A stretch of DNA of 64,000 bases. Origin: Archilochus colubris. Taxonomy: Eukaryota; Chordata; Aves; Apodiformes; Trochilidae. Below the pieces are notes generated by a model, which worked only from the letters and a program-made list of their open reading frames with translations, was not told the DNA's origin and searched no databases. The translations under genes and the position numbers were made by a program. The stretch is from NCBI GenBank assembly GCA_023079485.1, contig CM041107.1:6654657-6718656 (forward strand), written 5' to 3'. Positions 12,201 through 21,200 of this stretch are shown piece after piece (position 1 is the first letter of the stretch; every line of letters begins with the position of its first letter).

Positions 12201-15200
12201 TATATCTTTTCCAAACATCTAATGTAATTTTTATTTTTATTTACGCTTAACAAAGCAGCTATGCCCAGAAGTGAGTGGTTTTTTTGTTTTGTTTTTTGTT
12301 GCTTTTGCTGTAGGTCAGTTCAGTTTCTATGTATTATAAATGTTTTTTCTTTGTTGCTTTCAACTCCCAAGAATGTTTAAGGGGGTGGTGGAGGGGCGTG
12401 AAAGATAAGGACACTAAAAATTGTTGTGTTATTTTGCTGAGAGCTGCTTTAGGTGGTGGGGTTGTGAGGGTCCTTTTTCGGGGGGGATAAAAAGGATTTT
12501 AGTGTAAGTTGGAGGGCGAGTAGCTCAGCAGAGCTGCAGGGCTGGAGTTTGCAGAGCTGAGCTGTGCCTCAGCCTGGAAGATTGAGCAAGAAAATCCCAT
12601 TTCAACTGCTAATATTAAAAGGGAGAGGGAGGATGTATATATAAAATGCTCCCAGTGATGGGAATTCCTCCCTGGCTAGTTGTAAGGGAAAATTTGGGGT
12701 GAGGAAGCATCCCCAAACACCCAAGCAGAGCTGGGGATGTGTGTCTGTGCAGTAGCTGGTATCTCCACCTGTGTGTCTGTCCAGCACCCTGGGGATGCTG
12801 CATCCCATGTCCGTGGTGCCGTGCTGGCTGCGCTGTCTGTCCTTCTGGTCCTGAGGGGCCATTTGAGGAAAAAAAAAAAAACCTCATTAACGGGATTAAT
12901 CTGGGATAAACCCAGATTAATCTTCCCAGCAGGGTGGGCTGTGGGACTTTTAGCACCGGGAGCTTGGGTGTGGGTGGCTGAGGGTGCTGCTGGTTCGGGG
13001 CTGTGTTTTTTTCCCCAGCTGACTTACTGGTTTTCTTCCAGTTGAAGGAGTTTGCAAACTTTGACTTTGACATCTGGAGGAAGAAATACATGCGCTGGAT
13101 GAACCACAAGAAATCCCGTGTCATGGACTTCTTCCGACGCATCGACAAAGACCAGGATGGGAAGATCACCCGGCAGGAGTTCATTGATGGCATCCTGGCC
13201 TCCAGTAAGTCCCTGTTTGTTGCTGAAATGAGCTTGGAGGACAGCCACCTCGTTGTGACAAGCTTGTCCTTCCTCCAGGACCAAGCTGCAGACCGTGCCC
13301 TGACATCTCCCCAGCTCTGATGACTGAGGTCCCTGCATTGGTTGCTCATTTCTCTCTCCTTCCAGAGTTCCCCACTACCAAGCTGGAGATGACAGCAGTG
13401 GCTGACATCTTTGACCGTGATGGTGATGGCTACATTGATTACTATGAGTTTGTGGCTGCTCTCCATCCCAACAAGGATGCCTATCGCCCCACCACTGATG
13501 CTGACAAGATCGAGGATGAGGTAGAACACCAAAAGACCTGGGGGCTGGAGGGTGGGGTGTGGTTCCCACTGTGGGTTGGCAGCAGGGAAGACAAGAAGAA
13601 ATGAAAAAGTATTGTGGTGATGCCAAGTTAAAATAATGGGTTGGGAGCACCAGCACCTACTGTGTTTTTGAAGGAAGTGTGGTGTGATATCCAGGCAGTG
13701 CCTTATAATTGGTGGAGCCTCCCAGAATCCCGGTCCCTCACCTCTCTCCTTGGTGATGACAGGTCACCAGGCAAGTGGCCCAGTGCAAGTGTGCCAAGAG
13801 ATTCCAAGTGGAGCAGATCGGAGAGAACAAATACCGGGTAAGGCAGAGGGGTCCAACCACTCCCCCAGCAGCACAAATCCTGCTCCCCCTTCCCACCAAG
13901 GGGGGAGACACCCCCTGGGTGCCAAGCCTGGGGTGGGGAGAACCCTGGGGTTCCCTGGGGCGAGATGGAGACCTCGGGACATGGCTGAGCTGTGTTTGCT
14001 CAGTGCTGTCCTTGGCCCCAGGGCGTTACCTGAATGGGGAGAACATAAGTGTCCCTGTTCTGGGGACCGCCCACTCCCTCACACGAGGCTTTCACTGCCC
14101 CACCAGCTGCCCTTGGATTTTTCCTGGGTGGATGAGTGTGTACCTTACGCCTGTGTTTTTCTTAGCTGGCTCCTGAGAAGGAAAAAAAAAAAAAGAGAAT
14201 AATTTCCTTAAAGAATCTCTTTGTAACTGGGCTGCCTGTTTATGTTTCAAACGGGTCACCGAGGTGAGCGGAGCTGCCAGCAGAGCTCTGCTTGGGGATG
14301 ATGGGGAGGAGCTGAGCTGCAGCATTTCTGTGTTGCCCCCCCTTTAAGGCTGCACCAGCCCCCTGAGCTTCTACCTTCCACCCAAACAACCCCCCTCAGA
14401 TTTCTAGCAGTTTACAGTTTTCATGATGATTGCACTGTTAATCCCATAAATGTTTTTTCTTGTTTTTCTTTTCCCCTCCTCTTCCTCTCGACTTTTCCTT
14501 CTCTTTCCCCTCCCCTATCCCCTCTCCCTCCACATCTCCTCTTCCCTCCGTAGTTCTTCCTCGGCAACCAGGTACAGTTTGCCTTGCAATGCTGTCTCTC
14601 ACCTCTTTTGTGGGCTTGGGGTGTTTTTTTGGTTACAAATGTAGCTTTGTGTGTTGGGGATGCTGCTCCATCCTTTGGTGGTGCGGGAGGATGTGATCTG
14701 TGAGTGCTGCTCAGCAGAGCCTGGGACAGAGAAAGGGCCTGAGCCTCGTGGGGGTGCACCCAAAAAAGAAAAAAAAAGTGCATTGAGCAGAAAAAAGGGG
14801 AAAAAATCATGCAAAAAGCAGGATTTGGCAAAAATTGAGAGATTTTTCTCTCCCTGGCTCCTTTCTTATATACACTGAGGATGATGATGGTCCTGTCTTG
14901 GTGATAACCAGCCCAGACAAAGTCCCAGGGGTACAGCTGCCTGTGCCAGGCTCTGGTGGCTTTGGGTTGCAACCATTGTGCAGTGAGAATGCTAAGCCCC
15001 ATAGGTAACGATAACTAAACCCTCATCCCTGCTACACCCATTGAGTAACTCCTAACTGGAGCAAGGCTCATGAGACCTGCATGTGTCCCTGCTACTGGTG
15101 TGACCTGAGCAGTGCCAGCTGGCTCTGGGGCCAGAGCTCTTCTTTTAGTGGGACTGGAGCCTCACAGATCCCTATGATGCCCCCACTCTAACAGAAAAAC

Positions 15201-18200
15201 AGATTTTTTTTCACGTGGAATGATGGTGTCCTATCAAAAAGGAACAAACTTAGATGGCCAAAGTGGACAGATGCAAGAGAGCTCTGGCTTCTCGTTTTGA
15301 CAGTAATTCCAGAAAAATTGTCAACTGAAAAATCATGTCTGTGTGGCAGAAGAAATGAGAACTGGCTTGTCTCTGGTTGTCTCCAGAACTGGCTCTTGAA
15401 GCCACCCTAGGTAGTGCCTAGGGAAGGCAGCACCGTGGCCATGCTATCTCTTTCACCACCACAATGGGACAAGCACATTTTGGTAGGACCCTAAACCAGG
15501 GAGACCCATTAGGTCCAGGGTCTCATGTCCCCATGGGAAAAGGAGGGTTGGGAGATACTGCCACCTCCTGCCCCTCTCTTCCATGACCCATCTCAGGGTG
15601 GCTTTTCACACTGTTTTCATTTAATCTTTCAGGTTTTGCATTCTAACCCACCTAAGGGAAAATATTGCTGCTTTTTAGAATTTTTTAATCATTCTGAAAA
15701 TGGTTTTGCTTGCAAAGGTTCTTCTTGTCTTCTTATCATAGACGAGATGGATGCAGAGCTGCTCCATCCAAGCCAGGTTCCTGGTGTCCCACACCGGCTC
15801 TGCCAAATTCCCAGTGCCTGAACTTGGCTCTCCAGGAGTTTTAGGGGAGCTTTGAAAACCTGACACATGCTTCTGAATCTGGGTGCACTTGTTTGAAATT
15901 TCCAAAGGGCTTTCAAAATCACTAATGAACATTGCAATCACTAATCACCATCACCATGGGATCCCCATCTGGATTCCCGGCACTCTGCACTCACCGAAAC
16001 ATCCTCACCAGCTGACGGCTGCAGCAGGGGTTTTCTGGCTTGTGGGGTCAAGTCTGAGGCTGGGTGAAAAACCCCTGGACTTCAGACTTGAGGAGAGGAG
16101 ACATTTCTTCTCTCAGCAGGGCCACAGCATTGCTTTGCCTCTCAGAATCTGCCAGCTCTATTCCAGGTGGGCTGCACCAGGAGGGTTAGAGCAGTGCCAA
16201 GCTTCTGTTTCCTTCCTAACAAAAGGAAAAAAAAAAACCAGTTCTGGCTGAGCAAACCCATCCAAAAAACAAATTCTCATTTGCTGCTCAAAAAAAAAAA
16301 AAATCTCAAATTTTAAAGTAAAAAGGATTTGGGTAATTTCATCACCTCAAACCCACGCAGCAAAAAAACCTCCCGTAACTTGGCACTAACCTGGACTTAC
16401 TCCAGAAGAACCTTTCTGGAGAGTCCTTAGAAGCATTTGATAGACCAAGAAAAGCATTTTGGGACCTCACAGAACCTTTCCAATAGCTTTGCCCTGGTGC
16501 AGCCAGCTGCCTCAAGGGGCTGAGGGTCCCTCTTTGTGTCCCTGGGATCTGACCTTGGCTCCTTGGCTCCGCAGTTCGGTGACTCCCAGCAGCTGCGCTT
16601 GGTCCGGATCCTGCGCAGCACGGTCATGGTGCGGGTCGGCGGGGGCTGGATGGCCCTGGATGAGTTTTTGGTGAAGAATGATCCTTGCAGAGGTAAGGCA
16701 ACGCTGGGGGGGGTTTCTACAAGCAGGGGGCTTCTTGGCCACTAGAGTGGGAGGTGGAGAGCTTGCCCGCTGGGACTGTGGATGGCCAGATGGTCCCGGG
16801 GTGGGTCTGGGTTATCCATGTAATGGGTGGGAGGTGGAGGAAATGGATCCAAAGCAAACCCAGAACCTATAATGGCATTTAAGGTGCATCTCTCTGCCTG
16901 TTTTGCAGAGCTTAGGTCTGTGCTTCATGTGTCCCCATCTCACTGGGGTCTCTGAGATGTTAATTGCTTCTGGTCTGTCTTCAGGCTGCTGTCTTGATTG
17001 TTCCTTGCTCCAGCTGTTGGGTGTTTTACAGGCTGTGCCACTTGTTCCGGGGAACCCTTAGGGTTTTCCTGCTCCCCCAGCCTTCCCCATTCATGCTTTG
17101 CCTTGGCTGTTTTACAGCACAAACATCAAAGTTCTTGCCATCCCTTGGTTATCTCAGCATGGTGCTTCCCTTGGCTCTCTACTCTGTACTGTGTTGACTC
17201 AAAAGTTACTCCAGTGTCCTGCAGGGCTCAGTCCATGCTCAGTCCATGGTTGATGCCCTGGGTGTAAAACACATTGCTGTTCATCAGCTGGTCCACAGAC
17301 CTTCTCTCTGCTTGCTTGCCCCTTGCTTGCCCCCCCACCCGTCACAAGCTCCAGCTCTCTAAGGCATTTGGATGAAAAGTTTAAAGTTGGCTTTTAATGA
17401 GTGGTGGTCACTTCTGTCTCTCCTTTCCCCCAAAATTGTTGAAGAGCTGCCCAGAGCTGTAAGTGAACAGAATCATGACCCTTCAAAGCTGCTTGTACTA
17501 TTTTTGAGCTTTGTTAAAGCTGACAACTCCTGCTGTGGTAACACACCATGATTAGAGGCCATCAGGTTTGTTTTCCCCAAGACACTAGGGAATCACAGCA
17601 CTCCCAGGATGAATTCAGGGGCCTTGGGCACCTTTTAATCAGACAATTTTTTAAAGAGCAGAGGTGGTGAGGGTAGAGGAAGAGAGCTGAGAGAGTCTTG
17701 CTGCTATCTGCTCACCCTCAGAGTTGGGCTTTGGTATCCGTTGTAGGACACGCGCTCAGTCCCCTCGGAACCTCCTAATGCTGTTGAGAAGCTGAAAATG
17801 AACCTCAGGTCGTCTTTTTCCCCCCTTCCAGCACGAGGACGGACCAACCTTGAACTCCGGGAGAAATTTATCTTACCAGAGGGGGCCTCCCAAGGAATGA
17901 CTCCCTTCCGATCGCGAGGACGGAGATCGAAACCATCCTCCCGGGCGGCTTCCCCGACACGATCCAGTTCCAGTGCCAGCCAGAGCAACCACAGCTGTGC
18001 CTCCATGCCATCCTCTCCTGCAACGCCAGCCAGTGGAGCCAAGGTGGGGTTCACATGGGAAGCCTTCTGCTTTCCTCTCCTTTAGAAACCACTGCCTTCC
18101 CACCCTGTCCCTGCGAGATGAGGATCACCAGGAGGTGTCTGGAGGAGGAAGGTTTAAGGATCAGGTGTTTGATGGTTTCTAGGTGATGTTCATGGTGTCT

Positions 18201-21200
18201 GCAGGAAGAACCCTGCTGCCCACGCTGGGTGGGTGGGATGGGACACGTTTACAGCCCAAGCTGGGTGTTCAGGGGTCCCTGCAAGAGGGTCCCCAGCTCT
18301 CGCCGTGCAGCTGAAGGCTCGTGGTCCCCAAGCAGGACTGTGCCACAGCCGTGGTGTCCAGCTGGCCTGAGGGAAGACACCATCACCCATCATCTTTCCT
18401 GCTGCATCGCTGGCCCATGCATGTTTTATTTCATCATCTGTTTGGATTTTTTTTTTCCCTTTATTTCAATTTATATATTTACATTTGGTTCCTGTTTCAT
18501 TTTAGTGCTGTTTTCCGCCCCCCATTCCAGATACTTTTCCATTTCTTTTTTTTTTTTTTTCTTTTTTTTTTTTCACTCACTCCCCCTTCTCCCCCCTTGG
18601 ATTTTCCATTTCACAGACTCCACATCACTTCTCTCGATGTTATGACAAACCCTGGTTGATAAACAGTAAAGCCAGCACCCCCCTGAGGGGATTCGATTAT
18701 TCCGACTTCCAGCTCTTGAGCACCGAGGTAGAGTATGGTCTGGCAGCCCCAAGGACCTGTGGACAGGCCCGGAGACCTCTTGCTCCCTTGCCTGTTTTAA
18801 TGCTTTCCTCGTGGTAGAGCAGAGCTTGTTAGCACCGCTGACGCCCTGGCTGTTAGTGTTTTTCATGGGTTTCTAACTCGGATTGACTCAAAACACCAAC
18901 TTCCAGCAAAGCACACGGTTCGCGGATCCCGTCGAACCTTTTTCCAACCAAGGGAGAACCTGTATTTATCCTCCCTGTGCTTTACAAATTTCCCAAGCTT
19001 TCAGTAGCTGTTTTTTAAGCCCACCTTGGGCTTTTCCCACTTGAAATCCAGCAGCCGAGTTGAGACCTGAAAATCAGCTACAGCTCATGCAGAGTAACCA
19101 AGCCAGCCAAGCGCGTGTCCCCGTCACCGGGTGGTGTAGCCGGCACTGCCACTGCCTCCACCCTCCCGAGAGGATGAATTCAGGCTGAGATGTTTTGATC
19201 TCCTGAAAGTTTCAGCCTCCTTGTGATTTATTTATTTTTTTCCTGACCTTGTGAACCCAGTGAGGAGAAATCCCCAGGGCGGGGGGGGAGCTCGGTGATG
19301 TGCTGATGCTGGCTGGCAAGGCGGCTGCGTCTTGCTGGGTGTTGCTTTCACATGGAAAAAAAAGGGATTCTTTAAAATCATCATCAGGTCAGGAGCACTC
19401 CCCACCTGCCCTATATCGCCTGCTTGCTGCTGTCAGTGTGTTTAGAAAATAGGATCGAGGACGAGAATGGAAATCTCTGATGATGACAGTGGTGCCTTCA
19501 CAATCACAAATTAATGGATTTTAATTCCCCTCGCACACAGTGGGGGACCCACTGCTGGGTGCCCCCTTCCCACCACTGCAGCTCCAGTTTCCTCATGGCT
19601 TAATACTTCTAAGTTTCAAAAAATCACACAAAAAAAAAGGAGGGAAACCCCTCCAGCTATTGCTTTAAAGCTTTCTAAATTTGGGAAATAGCCTCAGGTA
19701 TGACTGTCCATCTCTGTGGGGCTGCAGGGATTCCTCCCCATGCCCCAGGGGACACCCTGGGCAGCCACGTTCCTGCAGCACTGCCCCGACCCCAGAGCTT
19801 TGGTTGGGGTCTAGAAACTGGAGCTGCCCTTTCTGGCTAGATCCAGATGCTCTCACCCTGCAGCACCTCCGTCCCCTTTGCTTTCTCTCACTGCAGTGGG
19901 AGCAGAGCTGCCTCTCATGCTGCTTTCCCACCCCCCATCTGTGTTTGTGACATCTTAAAGGTCAGGGGAAAGCCCCGTTTCAGGACGCAGCCAATTCACC
20001 ATGCTTTGTGCCCCTGGACATGGCTGGTGCTCTTCAAAATCTGCCCTTGGGTGATGGGATGCTCAGACCATCACCCTGCACTGATACCTCCTGCCAAGGG
20101 GATCCAGTTCATCAGCCCCTTGTATATGACCTTTCCAAACAGTCCTGAGCTGCAAAATCTTGATTTTTGCAAGATTTCCCACTCTCTTTGGGGAGCTTCT
20201 AAGCCCAGATGATGCTGACGTCCTCCAAATGGAGAGCAGTTTTGCTTTTGTTTTATTTTTTTCCAAACACTTCTAGATAGCTAAGGATGAGCAGCACATC
20301 AACTGCCCTCACCCTCCAAATTGTCTCTTTTTTCTTTTTTAATAACTGCTTCTGGAACGACAGCTTGTCTTCTCCTTGACCATTAAGATGTGTTCCTCAA
20401 TGTCCAAGTCTGATTTTTTTGCTGAGGAACAGATCTCAGATGTGCTTTTGGCCTGATATGACCCAGGTGACACCTAAAAGTTGTTCTGTGTGTGCTTCCC
20501 CCCCCCCAGGTGACCCCCTCAGCCAGCAGCAAGCTGAAACGACCCACCTTCCACTCCAGCAGGACCTCCCTGGCTGGGGACACCAGTAACAGCTCCTCAC
20601 CAGTCTCTACAGGTGCCAAAACCAGTCGGGCAGGTAAGTGAGTACACAGCCCCGAAACCTCCTGCTGTGGCTCTTCCCATTTGGTTACCTTAATTGCCAG
20701 AGAAAATATCTGGGGAGCCCCCAGCCTGTTGGGGTCCCTGCCTGAGAGAAGGGGACACTGCAGTGGTTTTGCAGTGCCAGGGCTCATGGCTACTGCCTTA
20801 AAAGATGGGGAAGGAATCAGTCCTAGCTGAGCACCCCCTGGTTCAGGGGTTCTGGGTGGGTGGGAACAGCCATAGCAGTGCTGGGAATGTGGGTGCTGGT
20901 TGGTGTGGGGATGGGGAGGAATAATCCTCTTCCTCTTCCTTCTCCTTTTTCCTCCTTTTTTCCTTCTCACCTCCCTTTTCCTTCTTTTTTTCTCATTTTT
21001 TCTTTTTTCCCATGTTGCCTCCTCCTTTTCCTCTTTACTCTCTTTTTTCCTCCTCTTTTTCCCTTATTTCCCCTCTTATCTCCTTTTCCCCCTTTTTTTC
21101 TTTCTCCCTCTTTTCCTCCTGTTGCCCGTCTTTCCTCTTCTTTTTCTCCCTATTTCCCTCCTTCTTTTCCCCTTTTTTCTTCTCCTTCCCCCTCCTTTTT

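Noticed and set aside
12602..13532. 305-codon minus-strand frame across MACF1 EF-hand exons
   Set aside because: It is the shadow of the real + strand exons and intron, whose EF-hand loops are unambiguous.
14421..15002. 193-codon minus-strand frame in a MACF1 intron
   Set aside because: Low-complexity Lys/Arg-rich sequence opposite a pyrimidine tract, with no homology or start context I can support.
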